Source: Methylococcaceae bacterium (lineage in GTDB: Bacteria; Pseudomonadota; Gammaproteobacteria; Methylococcales; Methylomonadaceae). Taken from it: a stretch of 30,175 nucleotides of DNA. The notes beneath the pieces were generated by a model. That model was not told where the DNA came from and ran no database searches. It was given only the letters and a program-made list of their open reading frames with translations. The first letter of the stretch is position 1. Each line of letters starts with the position of its first letter. Below, in pieces: positions 1 through 8,779 of the stretch. The DNA lies in NCBI GenBank assembly GCA_021647145.1, contig JAKIVF010000033.1, positions 1 to 30,175 on the forward strand, written 5' to 3'. The position numbers and the translations under genes are program-made.

Positions 1-150
1 AGGCGTGTAGTGTCTGGCAAAATCCTGTTCAAATTCTGACCAGGGAATAACGTCTGCCAATTGCAGCAGCGGATCGCTTTTATCCAGTTGCTGTAGCAGG
101 TCTGTACCAAATAAATTGGTTTGGTGGACTGTATTTGCAGGGAGTAACAT
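1..150 (-). CDS. Transposase, N-terminal 50 residues only (IS5/IS1182-like), cut by window edge
   Basis: Reading leftward from an ATG at 150-148, an open frame of exactly 50 codons runs off the window. It begins MLLPANTVHQTNLFG and continues with DPLLQLADVIPW and FEQDFARHY. The pattern of a short leader, then 'DPL..LA..IPW..FE..F...Y', is what I recognise as the N-terminal (DUF772-type) part of IS5/IS1182-like DDE transposases, which cut and paste their own insertion sequence. The catalytic DDE residues lie outside the window. Base composition is visibly richer in G+C than the neighbouring capsule genes, as expected for a mobile element from another source. The terminal inverted repeat of the element should lie just to the right, but I cannot locate it with confidence. 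A 7-bp inverted repeat (163-169 with 195-201) is present there. Family assignment is by pattern memory only. Confidence 0.7.
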   Translation of the reverse strand, partial: MLLPANTVHQTNLFGTDLLQQLDKSDPLLQLADVIPWSEFEQDFARHYTP

Positions 151-428
151 TTTTCAACTTTTCGACCAGAAATTAAGAGCTTATTATAACATTCCTGGTC
201 GTTTTGGTCAGTTGATTATTGAAAAATAACATTATATTTCAATTGGATATATTTTTTTAAGGGTTGACTAATTACTAAATCTTTAAGATTCATGAGGGGC
301 TTCATATCTTATTCACAAACAGAAATTATGAATTAAATGATTAGACTTATTTTAGAATACTAAGTAGTTTTTAGTCTCAGTAAATATTGGAGAATATCAA
401 GACTTCCACTCTTTTTATCATAATATTA
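151..428. other. Intergenic stretch between the transposase fragment and tviC; no gene seen
   Basis: Very AT-rich, with no convincing open frame on either strand. The only structure noted is the inverted repeat cgaccag (163-169) / ctggtcg (195-201), which may belong to the end of the insertion sequence or its promoter. The 3' end of the capsule block transcript (minus strand) should end here, but I see no classical GC-stem plus T-tract terminator. Confidence 0.5.
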
Positions 429-1466
429 CTATGAAGTTGATTTGATATCAGCAATATACCAATCAATCGCTTCTTCCATCCCTTGGTAAATAGTATGCGT
501 AGGTTCATAACCTAGCATTTTTTGTGCTTTTGAAATATCTGCATTAGAATGGCGAATATCACCTATTCTAAAATCTTGATACTTTGCTTCCTGTTTCTGA
601 AAACCTTGAACACGGGCACTAAGTTCCTTATTGATCAGTGCATACAATTCATTTAAAGTATTTCTACCACCTACAGCAACATTAAAAGCTTTTCCAAAAG
701 CATCCGTATTTATTGTTGTTCCCGCAAGTAGGTTCATTTGGATAACATTATCAATATAGGTAAAATCACGGCTTGTTTCACCATCTCCATAAATAAAAAC
801 ATCTTCTTTTGCTAGCAAAGAATCCACCCATTTTGGAATAACTGCCGCATATGCTCCATTAGGATCCTGACGACGACCAAAAACATTAAAATAGCGTAAA
901 CCGATAGTCTCTATACCATAAGTTTTGGTAAAAACACCAGCATATAGTTCATTAGCCATTTTCATGGTTGCATATGGTGAAAGAAGATTCCCTGTTCGCT
1001 CTTCTACTTTTGGAAGTTCTTTTGAATCACCATAGACTGAACTAGAGCTAGCATAAACAAAACGTTTGACTCCAGAATCTTTAGCTGCAGTTAACATATT
1101 CAAAAAACCAGTAATATTCGATCGATTAGATGTAACGGGGTCAGCAATTGAGCGAGGAACTGATCCTAAAGCAGCTTGATGAAGAACTATATCAACATCT
1201 TCACAAGCTTTTTGACAGATTTTAAAATCAGCGATATCACCCTCAATAAAAATAAAGTTCTTTGCTGATTTCTCACCTACTGATGCTAGTACATCATCTA
1301 TATTATGTTTAAAACCGGTAGAAAAATTATCAAGCCCTACTACTTTTTGATTATGTAATAGTAAAAACTCAGTTAGATTTGAGCCAATAAAACCGGCATT
1401 TCCCGTTACTAACCAGGTTTTTTGTTCTATTATAAAGGTATCAAGAAGTTGCTCAAATGTGGTCAT
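429..1466 (-). CDS. tviC: UDP-N-acetylglucosamine 4-epimerase (WbpP/TviC type)
   Basis: Short-chain dehydrogenase/reductase of the extended NAD-dependent epimerase family. The nucleotide-binding loop GNAGFIGSNL is near the N terminus, followed by the SSSSVYGD active-site segment and the YxxxK catalytic pair in SPYATMKMAN. A leader before the Rossmann motif and the block LGSVPRS are typical of the WbpP/TviC/Gne branch, which interconverts UDP-GlcNAc and UDP-GalNAc or their uronic acids. I place the start at the ATG at 1466-1464, one base after the TAA of tviB, which gives 345 residues. An in-frame upstream start at 1487 would add seven residues and overlap tviB. The tight spacing to a TviB-type dehydrogenase argues that the two act in sequence to make an N-acetylhexosaminuronic acid precursor for the exported polysaccharide. 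The substrate (UDP-GlcNAc or UDP-GlcNAcA) cannot be decided from sequence. Confidence 0.85.
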   Translation of the reverse strand: MTTFEQLLDTFIIEQKTWLVTGNAGFIGSNLTEFLLLHNQKVVGLDNFSTGFKHNIDDVLASVGEKSAKNFIFIEGDIADFKICQKACEDVDIVLHQAALGSVPRSIADPVTSNRSNITGFLNMLTAAKDSGVKRFVYASSSSVYGDSKELPKVEERTGNLLSPYATMKMANELYAGVFTKTYGIETIGLRYFNVFGRRQDPNGAYAAVIPKWVDSLLAKEDVFIYGDGETSRDFTYIDNVIQMNLLAGTTINTDAFGKAFNVAVGGRNTLNELYALINKELSARVQGFQKQEAKYQDFRIGDIRHSNADISKAQKMLGYEPTHTIYQGMEEAIDWYIADIKSTS

Positions 1467-1467
1467 T

Positions 1468-2727
1468 TTATAAACGCCCATCAACAAACTGTCTATCTAC
1501 AATTGATTTAATATCAAAAACAACTCGTTGATCATTAGATATTAAATCTAAAGTTTTAAACTCATCATGAGCAACTGCTAAAACTAATGTATCGTAGCTA
1601 TTAAGCTCAAGTTTATCAACTAAAGAAACATTGTATTCTTTTTCCACTTCGATTTTATCAGCCCATGGATCATACACATCCAACTGAACTCCATACTCAT
1701 TAAGCTCTTGAATAACATCAACAACTCTTGAGTTACGAATATCTGGACAGTTTTCCTTAAATGTTATTCCTAACACCAATACTTTAGATTCTGAAATTGA
1801 AATTCCTTTTTTTATCATTAACTTGATAATCTGTTGTCCCACATAACTCCCCATACCATCATTTATGCGGCGACCAGCTAATATGATTTCTGGGTTATAT
1901 CCTATTTCTTGAGCTTTGTGAGTAAGGTAATAAGGGTCAACACCAATGCAATGACCACCAACAAGACCAGGTTTAAAGGGCAGAAAGTTCCATTTTGTTC
2001 CTGCAGCTTCTAAAACTGCTTCTGTATCAATATTAAGCTTATTAAATATCATAGCGAGTTCGTTAACAAAAGCAATATTTATATCTCGTTGAGAATTTTC
2101 TATAACCTTAGCTGCTTCTGCTACTCTAATACTGGGTGCTAAATGTGTACCCGCTGTAATAATACTTTTATATAAATCATCTACTGTTTTTGCTATTTCA
2201 GGAGTTGAACCTGATGTTACTTTAAGAATTTTAGTTACAGTATGTTCTTTATCACCAGGATTTATTCTCTCAGGCGAATAGCCACAAAAAAAGTCTTTGT
2301 TAAATGTCAACCCACTAATTTTTTCTAGAACTGGAACGCAATCTTCTTCAGTGGCTCCAGGATAAACTGTAGATTCATAAATAACAATATCGCCAGACTT
2401 TAGTACAGTACCAATTGATTCACTTGCTTTAATCAAAGGTGTAAGGTCAGGACGTTTATTTTTATCTATAGGAGTTGGAACTGTTACTATGTATATATTG
2501 CAATCTTTAGTTTCTTGAATATTTGTAGTAAAAGTAAGCTGCTGATTTTGAATAACATCTGTTAGATACTGGTCGGAAATTTCCAGAGTTCTATCATGCC
2601 CTTTGGTTAACTCATTAATACGTTGCTTAGTAATATCAAAACCAATGGTTGGATACTTCTGTCCAAACTCAACTGCTAACGGCAGACCTACATAGCCTAA
2701 ACCAACTATACAAATTTTGTTTTTCAT
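1468..2727 (-). CDS. tviB: UDP-N-acetyl-D-glucosamine/galactosamine 6-dehydrogenase (TviB/WbpO type)
   Basis: A 419-residue nucleotide sugar dehydrogenase. The N-terminal NAD-binding motif GLGYVGLPLA is followed by VTVPTPID, the YESTVYPGAT block, and the catalytic cysteine C260 in GGHCIGVDPYYL. The C-terminal UDP-binding half carries LGITFKENCPDIRNS. These motifs separate the TviB/VipA/WbpO branch, which oxidises C6 of UDP-N-acetylhexosamines in two NAD-dependent steps, from UDP-glucose dehydrogenases, a member of which lies next to it at 3065. Length is normal for the family. The gene sits directly upstream of tviC with one base between them, so the pair is almost certainly co-transcribed and co-translated. 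The upstream gap of about 340 bases to ugd could hold its own promoter, although I could not point to one. Cytoplasmic. Confidence 0.88.
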   Translation of the reverse strand: MKNKICIVGLGYVGLPLAVEFGQKYPTIGFDITKQRINELTKGHDRTLEISDQYLTDVIQNQQLTFTTNIQETKDCNIYIVTVPTPIDKNKRPDLTPLIKASESIGTVLKSGDIVIYESTVYPGATEEDCVPVLEKISGLTFNKDFFCGYSPERINPGDKEHTVTKILKVTSGSTPEIAKTVDDLYKSIITAGTHLAPSIRVAEAAKVIENSQRDINIAFVNELAMIFNKLNIDTEAVLEAAGTKWNFLPFKPGLVGGHCIGVDPYYLTHKAQEIGYNPEIILAGRRINDGMGSYVGQQIIKLMIKKGISISESKVLVLGITFKENCPDIRNSRVVDVIQELNEYGVQLDVYDPWADKIEVEKEYNVSLVDKLELNSYDTLVLAVAHDEFKTLDLISNDQRVVFDIKSIVDRQFVDGRL

Positions 2728-3064
2728 TATTATCCTATTTAATTTTTTTAATGTTCAGGTCGTGTAAAATACTGCTTAGGAATTCCAATATAAACTATAG
2801 TTCATTTTTACTAAAGGGAGTGATTAAATGTGAATTAGGGCTAAAAAATATTTATCCTTTTTCTTAGTAAGAAGCAGCTCACCAAGTCTTGCATAGTTAA
2901 AGCTAACGGCTCTACGTTAATCAAAAGTTTTAAGCATACCGTTTATTGTGTTTCCAAAGAGACTACAAACTACATATGTGTATATTTACTTCACTTTTAG
3001 TCACAGCCTCTAAAACCAATAATTTTCCTGAATAGAAAGAGAATCATCTAACTTCTTGCTCTAT
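2728..3064. other. Gap between ugd and tviB; nothing recognised
   Basis: AT-rich spacer of 337 bases. Short plus-strand open frames here lack initiation signals and family resemblance. No strong hairpin, tRNA or repeat is visible. If ugd and tviB are not one transcript, the tviB promoter would lie near 2750-2850 on the minus strand, but no good -35/-10 pair stands out. Confidence 0.45.
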
Positions 3065-4393
3065 TTAAGATCCAACTCCAATTTGAATGTATTCAAACCC
3101 CATTTCTTCCATCCGTTCTTTGCTAAACTGGTTCCGCCCATCAAAAAAAACAGCTTGTTTTAGCATTTTTTTTATCTCCTCAAAATCTGGACTTCTAAAC
3201 TCCTGCCATTCAGTCACTAAAATAACAGCATCAGCCCCTTTGATTGCATCATATTTACCATCAACATAAGTTATATTTCTATTATTTTTTAAATAGTGAG
3301 TTTCAGCTTCATATCGAGCTTTGGGGTCATAAGCGTTAATTTTTGCACCTCGAGATGTTAGCTCATCAATAATAGTGATTGATGTTGCCTCTCGCATATC
3401 ATCAGTTTCAGGCTTAAAAGAAAGCCCCCAGACAGCGAAAATAAAACCATCAAGGTTTTCACCAAACCGTTTTATCACTTTATTGGCTATCACCTTTTTT
3501 TGATCGTAGTTAACTCGCTCTACAGCATCTAATATTCGAGGCGTATAACCAAAATCTTTTGCTGTTTTTGCTAAAGCTTGTACATCTTTTGGGAAACAAC
3601 TTCCCCCATAACCACACCCTGGATAGATAAAGCTATACCCAATACGTGAATCAGAACCTATTCCATCTCTTACTTTATTAACATCCGCGCCAACTTTTTC
3701 ACAAATATTAGAAATTTCATTCATAAAAGAAATTTTTGTAGCTAACATAGCATTAGCAGCATATTTAGTCATCTCAGCACTCTTTATGTCCATTCCAACA
3801 AAGCGGTCACGTGTTTTCATAAAAGGTGAATATAAATCATGCATAATCTGCATTGCTTTATCATTATCGGCACCAATAACAACTCGATCAGGGTGCATAA
3901 AGTCATTAATAGCTGCCCCCTCTTTTAAAAACTCAGGATTAGATACAACATCAAATTCTATATTTACACCACGCTTATCAAGTTCCTTTTGAATAGTTTC
4001 TCTAACTTTAGCTGCTGTCCCAACAGGCACTGTTGATTTATCAACTATTACCATATAGTTCTGCATGTATTGCCCTATACTTTTCGCGACAAGTAATACA
4101 TATTGTAAATCAGCAGACCCATCTTCTCCCATGGGAGTACCAACAGCAATAAAAGTAATCAATGAGCTAGCAATAGACTGTTGAATATCCGTAGAAAAAT
4201 CTAATGCACCTTTACTAATATTTTCCTTGACCATCCCTTCAAGGCCAGGCTCATAAATTGGCACGATCCCTTGTTTAAGATTTTCAACCTTTAAGTCATC
4301 AATATCAATACAAATAACTTGATTACCCATCTGTGCAAAGCAGGCACCACTTACTAACCCAACATATCCACTTCCAACAATAGAAATTTTCAA
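3065..4393 (-). CDS. ugd: UDP-glucose 6-dehydrogenase
   Basis: A 442-residue enzyme with the N-terminal Rossmann motif GSGYVGLVSGACFA, the VGTPMGEDGSADL block, the DKSTVPVGT segment, SNPEFLKEGAAI, and the catalytic nucleophile C266 in GGSCFPKDV. The C-terminal UDP-binding domain contains WGLSFKPETDDMREA. These are the diagnostic blocks of UDP-glucose dehydrogenase, which oxidises UDP-glucose to UDP-glucuronate in the cytoplasm using two NAD. Full length for the family. It lies 115 bases downstream of wzc with an intercistronic hairpin between them, in the same orientation as the rest of the capsule block. It therefore likely provides glucuronic acid for an acidic exopolysaccharide, alongside the aminouronic precursor from TviB/TviC. 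Function is well supported; the final polymer is not predictable because no glycosyltransferases are in view. Confidence 0.93.
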   Translation of the reverse strand: MKISIVGSGYVGLVSGACFAQMGNQVICIDIDDLKVENLKQGIVPIYEPGLEGMVKENISKGALDFSTDIQQSIASSLITFIAVGTPMGEDGSADLQYVLLVAKSIGQYMQNYMVIVDKSTVPVGTAAKVRETIQKELDKRGVNIEFDVVSNPEFLKEGAAINDFMHPDRVVIGADNDKAMQIMHDLYSPFMKTRDRFVGMDIKSAEMTKYAANAMLATKISFMNEISNICEKVGADVNKVRDGIGSDSRIGYSFIYPGCGYGGSCFPKDVQALAKTAKDFGYTPRILDAVERVNYDQKKVIANKVIKRFGENLDGFIFAVWGLSFKPETDDMREATSITIIDELTSRGAKINAYDPKARYEAETHYLKNNRNITYVDGKYDAIKGADAVILVTEWQEFRSPDFEEIKKMLKQAVFFDGRNQFSKERMEEMGFEYIQIGVGS

Positions 4394-4462
4394 CTTTCCT
4401 CTCTTATAACTTGCTATATTATATTTTTAATACAATTCAAATTTACAAAATCATTCATACTA

Positions 4463-4496
4463 TTGAAATGCTATTTCCACTCAAATAACATTTCAA
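4463..4496 (-). repeat. Intercistronic hairpin between wzc and ugd
   Basis: Perfect 8-bp arms (4463-4470, ttgaaatg, with 4489-4496) extend inward after one mismatch by another 5 bp (4472-4476 with 4483-4487), leaving a 6-base loop. It sits about 12 bases past the wzc stop codon on the transcribed minus strand. No T-tract follows, so it is more likely an RNA-stabilising or processing hairpin than a full terminator. It could lower ugd expression relative to wzc. Confidence 0.5.
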
Positions 4497-4508
4497 CCTG
4501 ATTAGGAA

Positions 4509-6755
4509 TTATTTATTTTGATAACTATATTGATAAACATAACCTCCATACCCATATGCTGATGCACTTGCTGATAAATCATTAAAGACTACGCCTTTAA
4601 TATTCACATCATTTTGTTTTAACCTTTTCACGCTTTGCTCCAGCTCTCTTAGTGGATGTACACCTGCTTTTACAACCATCAAAGTTACACTAGCTAAACG
4701 CCCAACTATACAAGCATCAGTTACTGCTAATACCGGAGGGGAATCAATAATAATTTGATCGTATTGGTCACTCAGAGCTTCTAATAATCTATCAAACCGT
4801 TCATGCAATAGAAGCTCAGATGGATTTGGTGGAAAGTCTCCTGTAGGAATAAAATCTATATTTCCCTCTGTTGTTTCTATCGTTCTAATGGCTTCTTCAA
4901 TTGAAATATTATTTGAAATTAAATCCGACAAACCATTTTCACGTTTTAAACCTAAAGCCTTGTTAATATAGCCTTTACGTAAATCTCCATCTATTAATAG
5001 TATTTTCTTTCCCGTATTTGCTAAAACAAACGCTAAGTTAGTAGATATAAATGATTTTCCAATACCTGGACTGGGGCCAGTAATCATAATAATATTATTT
5101 TTTGCTTCTAAAAATGCAAAATGTAAAGTTGTACGTAGACTTCTTAAACTTTCTATTGCCATATCATCAGTATCCTCAACGGCTAATACTGAAAACACCT
5201 CATCATCATTTCCACCTTTACTTAACTTTTTTTGAATATCGCTATGCGGAACAGTCGCGTAGACAGGGATATTAAGCTGTTTTTCTATGATATCTGGATC
5301 TTCAACACCACGACTCATAGCCTTACGGACAAGAGCCAGCATCAAGCCTAATACAAGTCCCAAAATCAATGAAACTGCGACAATAAGTACTTTTTTAGGT
5401 CTAACAGGTAATTTAGGCAAGACAGCATGGTCTATCACTCTTACATCACCAACAGTACCCGCCTTAGCAACTTTTATTGTTTGCAGATGATTAAGTAATG
5501 TCGTATATAACTCTGAATTAACCTGGACATCTCTAGACAATCTTAAAATAACTTGTTGTGTTTCTGGAAGCTCAGTGATCTTTTTATTATCCGCCCCCAT
5601 CTGAACCTCCAATCTATTAATCTGCTTATCAATAGCAACCACTGTTGGATGAGCCGAGGTGAAACCTCGCCGTAATTCATCTCTCTTTTGCTGCAAAAGC
5701 GTTATTTGAGTTCTTTTTTCCACTACTCCTTGCAGTACACCTTGTGTTTCGATATTTAAATCTACCGAGCCTTTTTGCAACCTATATTCATTCAACGCTG
5801 TAGTTGCTGCTTCTAACTGATTTTTAATCATTGGAAGTTGTTTATCCAAAAACTCCAATGTATTTTGAGCTTCTGCTGATTTTTGCTCAACATTCATCTG
5901 CACATAAGTATTAACAATTTCATTAAGAACTTTCATTGCAAGCAAGGGAGACTCAGATTCCAGTGTAAGATCAAGAATCCCTGTTAGTTTTCCCTTTTCT
6001 GCCACAGATAACTTTTCATTAATATCGTCAATCACATCAAGGTAAGGTTTTCGTATAAGGGTAAAAGCAGTACCGGGTCTTGCTTTTAACAAAGATACAA
6101 ATAAATTAAACTCACCCTCTTCATCATTACTTTTTTTTGTAACTTGTTCTCCTACTTTACCCTCAAAAATTAATTGTTGATTTTCGTCAAATAATTTAAA
6201 CAACCCTTTTTTACCAGAAATCAACGTTAATTTTTCACCTATAAAACTAAAGGGAACATTAAAAGTTTCAATTTTAATTAATTCCCCTCCCCAAGCATTT
6301 TCCAAATATCCAAACAATGGCGCGGAAATTTTATTTTTGTTTCGTAATTTAAAATTTCTTGCAATTGATTTACCAAAAACAGGAAAATACTTTGGCTCAG
6401 CAATAATTTCTAAATCTAAATTTTTAACTACTTCCCCTAAAACCCGTCTTGATTTAACAATTTCTATTTCCGCCTCTACAGGAATCTGACCTGTCCCTAA
6501 TAAAGCTTCCATTGGCTCCAAAGCACCTAAAGGTTGTGATGACTCTTCAATTTGCAACATAGCATCAGCCATATAAATTGGCGAGCTTAGCAATGCTTTT
6601 GCTAGACCCAAAAGCACTGATGTAGCAAGTACAGTACCAATCAACCATTTGCTATCAAGTAATATCCCAAGTATTTGTCTTAAATCTATTTCGTCATCAT
6701 CTTGATTTTGATAAAAATCATGAGGTTGATTGATAGTCGATAATTTATCAGTCAT
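4509..6755 (-). CDS. wzc: Wzc-type polysaccharide co-polymerase / bacterial tyrosine autokinase
   Basis: A 748-residue fusion. The N-terminal Wzz/PCP domain has a first membrane segment around residues 33-55 (WLIGTVLATSVLLGLAKALL). A long periplasmic coiled-coil region follows, and a second membrane segment (VLIVAVSLILGLVLGLMLALV) precedes the cytoplasmic BY-kinase domain. The kinase has Walker A GPSPGIGKS (K567), Walker A' LLIDGDLRKG and Walker B IIIDSPPVLAV. The C terminus is a tyrosine-rich tail (YGYGGYVYQYSYQ), the autophosphorylated cluster of the family. Wzc proteins work with the Wza outer-membrane channel to control chain length and export of group 1 capsules or exopolysaccharide, and are dephosphorylated by Wzb. 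Both partners lie just upstream on the same strand. An unusually long gap of 573 bases separates this gene from wza, so it may have its own promoter or leader control. Confidence 0.92.
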   Translation of the reverse strand: MTDKLSTINQPHDFYQNQDDDEIDLRQILGILLDSKWLIGTVLATSVLLGLAKALLSSPIYMADAMLQIEESSQPLGALEPMEALLGTGQIPVEAEIEIVKSRRVLGEVVKNLDLEIIAEPKYFPVFGKSIARNFKLRNKNKISAPLFGYLENAWGGELIKIETFNVPFSFIGEKLTLISGKKGLFKLFDENQQLIFEGKVGEQVTKKSNDEEGEFNLFVSLLKARPGTAFTLIRKPYLDVIDDINEKLSVAEKGKLTGILDLTLESESPLLAMKVLNEIVNTYVQMNVEQKSAEAQNTLEFLDKQLPMIKNQLEAATTALNEYRLQKGSVDLNIETQGVLQGVVEKRTQITLLQQKRDELRRGFTSAHPTVVAIDKQINRLEVQMGADNKKITELPETQQVILRLSRDVQVNSELYTTLLNHLQTIKVAKAGTVGDVRVIDHAVLPKLPVRPKKVLIVAVSLILGLVLGLMLALVRKAMSRGVEDPDIIEKQLNIPVYATVPHSDIQKKLSKGGNDDEVFSVLAVEDTDDMAIESLRSLRTTLHFAFLEAKNNIIMITGPSPGIGKSFISTNLAFVLANTGKKILLIDGDLRKGYINKALGLKRENGLSDLISNNISIEEAIRTIETTEGNIDFIPTGDFPPNPSELLLHERFDRLLEALSDQYDQIIIDSPPVLAVTDACIVGRLASVTLMVVKAGVHPLRELEQSVKRLKQNDVNIKGVVFNDLSASASAYGYGGYVYQYSYQNK

Positions 6756-7328
6756 TTGCTTTGCTTATATTTAGAAGTTTGTTAAGTAAAATAAAAAACT
6801 TTTTTCTCTTTTGTCCATGTTTATTGAATTTAAGAATAACACTTAGATAAATATTTATGCACTTTAGTAATGTGCATTAAAACATTGAATTAATAACTAA
6901 CTTAACAACATATTAAATTTTTTCTCAACAGGCAATTGTTAAAAAACTTTCTTTGGGTATTTGTGTTGTTAAAACGCAGAACTTTAAATTAAAATATAGC
7001 AACCACTTAAGAAATTTCAAATTTCCAAAATGAAAAACCGACATTAAACTCAAAGACAAACCAAAGAAACTCAGAAAATCTTATTATTTTCTTTTGGAAA
7101 AAAAGATGCCTAATTCAATACAGAGGTGAGCTTGGAGATAAAGCACTCCCCCTACTCACCCTAGAATATATTTCCACACAAAAAAACTAGATTAAAGTTC
7201 AGTTTTTTAATTTATTGAATAATTATTAATCAACCCCCTTAATTCTTGCACTCAGATTCTGACAGGCAGAACAAGAATTATACTGAGAATACTTAAGGGA
7301 TTGATTAATACTACTTTCATTTACCTAA
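6756..7328 (-). other. 573-base leader/spacer between wza and wzc
   Basis: No open frame of note on either strand. It contains a large inverted repeat next to the wza stop codon (7225-7309, listed separately) and a second smaller potential hairpin: ggtgag at 7125-7130 with ctcacc at 7155-7160, and an inner ggag/ctcc pair at 7134-7137 and 7146-7149. The rest is A/T-rich. I looked for the ops/JUMPStart core GGCGGTAG on the transcribed strand and did not see it. The wzc promoter could lie here but I cannot assign it. Confidence 0.5.
7225..7309. repeat. 85-bp imperfect inverted repeat directly downstream of wza
   Basis: The outer arms are 7225-7242 and 7293-7309, pairing over 17 positions with one extra base and one mismatch. 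An inner perfect 8-bp pair (aattcttg 7241-7248 / caagaatt 7272-7279) shares two bases with the outer arm, and ctcag (7251-7255) with ctgag (7283-7287) offers an alternative pairing. The structure starts 19 bases past the wza stop. It may be an attenuator or RNA-processing structure in the wza-wzc transcript, or a very small transposon-derived palindrome. No T-tract follows directly. Confidence 0.6.
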
Positions 7329-8531
7329 CTATTTTATAATAGGCGATAAGGTTGGTGATGCATCAAACACATTCAACAGATCAACTGTAGGTCTAATCTG
7401 ATCAATAATCTGATTCCAACGCCTACCTTCTTGACGATTAATATAGACAATATCTCGTGGCTGTAAAGGAAAACGATCTGCTAAAATTAGCGCATCAGGT
7501 GATTTAGCATCTAAATGGAAAATTTGAGACTTTCCAAGCCCTCCTCTAAAAACAAATATTCTAGCTGGGTCAGATTCATCTTGATCGGCACCACCACCAT
7601 CACTAATAGCCTCCGTCAATGTCATTCTTCCCTTATTCATAAAAAGTGTTCGTGATCTTGCAGAACCTGTTCCTGAACCCGCTGTCTCACCCAGTACAAA
7701 AATTTTATTAAACTGCCTATCAGGAACGTTCAATATATCACCATGTTTAAGCATTACATTTTGGCTTGTATCGCCTCCTTCATACAAAGCCAACAAATTT
7801 ATACTGTATGATTTATTCTCTCTGGTAAGGGTAATGTTACGTCTATCAGATTCGGAGGTTACTCCTCCTGCATTATTTATTGCTTCTAGGACGGTTAATG
7901 GAATGTCTTGTACAAGTTGTACTCCCGGTATTTTGACTTCGCCAGTAACATAAACTCTCTGACTTCGGTATGAAGCTACTCGAACATCTAATTGTACACG
8001 CTCAATATACTTTGATAACTTACGAGTCAATTCTTTTCTGATTTCTTCTACTGTTCTTCCTCCTGCTTTTATTATACCTGCATATGGAAAGAAAAAAGTT
8101 CCATCTTCTCCAACAACATTACCGTTACCTGCTCTTTCTGAAGATCGAAACTCCCCTGCTGGAATAGTTAGTTCAGGATGATCCCACACCGTAACATTTA
8201 ATATGTCTCGAGGCCCAACTTTATATTGATCATAACTTTCTTTTACCGGAGTGCCCTTAATTGTTTTTGAGCCAATTCGATAATCGAAATAGTGGTTTGC
8301 TACATTGTCTGGCCCTAAACTACGATTATTAAAATCTTTTTCAATATCAACAATCATTTGGGCTGTGATTGTCTGAATATTAAGCGCTCGCATAGCTGTT
8401 TTGTCATTTTCTGTCACAGGCATTTCGGTACTTGACTCATCAGAAAAAGGGCTCATATGCATCCCAGGGACAAGAGAACACCCTGACAGAAACATGGAAA
8501 CAAATATAAATATCAAATAGTTAAGCTTCAT
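7329..8531 (-). CDS. wza: Wza-type outer-membrane polysaccharide export lipoprotein
   Basis: A 400-residue secreted protein. A lipoprotein signal peptide ends in the lipobox LSGC (C18 is the predicted lipidated residue). The polysaccharide export domain begins around YKVGPRDILNVTVWDHPEL (residues about 105-125), followed by the block containing VGEDGTFFFPYAG. SLBB-type beta-grasp segments come next, e.g. RVYVTGEVKIPG and FNKIFVLGE. These are the marks of the Wza/KpsD OPX family, which forms the octameric outer-membrane channel for capsule and exopolysaccharide export. Length is normal. The start is supported by an AGGA ribosome-binding site about 6 bases upstream. It lies between wzb and wzc in the order expected for a group 1-type export operon, with a 248-base gap to wzb that may carry a promoter. 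Confidence 0.92.
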   Translation of the reverse strand: MKLNYLIFIFVSMFLSGCSLVPGMHMSPFSDESSTEMPVTENDKTAMRALNIQTITAQMIVDIEKDFNNRSLGPDNVANHYFDYRIGSKTIKGTPVKESYDQYKVGPRDILNVTVWDHPELTIPAGEFRSSERAGNGNVVGEDGTFFFPYAGIIKAGGRTVEEIRKELTRKLSKYIERVQLDVRVASYRSQRVYVTGEVKIPGVQLVQDIPLTVLEAINNAGGVTSESDRRNITLTRENKSYSINLLALYEGGDTSQNVMLKHGDILNVPDRQFNKIFVLGETAGSGTGSARSRTLFMNKGRMTLTEAISDGGGADQDESDPARIFVFRGGLGKSQIFHLDAKSPDALILADRFPLQPRDIVYINRQEGRRWNQIIDQIRPTVDLLNVFDASPTLSPIIK

Positions 8532-8779
8532 TTTTTATCCTATATCTTAGTATAATTTTAATTTCATTTATAGATCTGCTTTATCCGTCGAATATTATGC
8601 TTGTATAGCACCACAATAGAAAGCGCCAGCATTACACCCTATTGTATTCTGGAAAACACCAAAAGTTTCGATTTAGCTTTAATTCAACCTCTTCAAAAAG
8701 AGTATTTTTAATGTAAAATATCTAAATAGTATAGTATCTTTGATAAAAAGGATCAAAACAAGCTAAGTAAAAGAAAACA

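Noticed and set aside
2649..2867. 72-codon plus-strand frame at the start of tviB
   Set aside because: Overlaps the tviB start on the other strand and has no initiation signal or recognisable content.
6756..7328. JUMPStart/ops element in the capsule leader
   Set aside because: The GGCGGTAG core was not found on the transcribed strand; only hairpins are visible.
8689..8710. Hairpin ctctt-caaa-aagag followed by tattttta as a terminator of wzb/wza
   Set aside because: The T-run is on the plus strand while the neighbouring genes are read from the minus strand, and the stem is only 5 bp.
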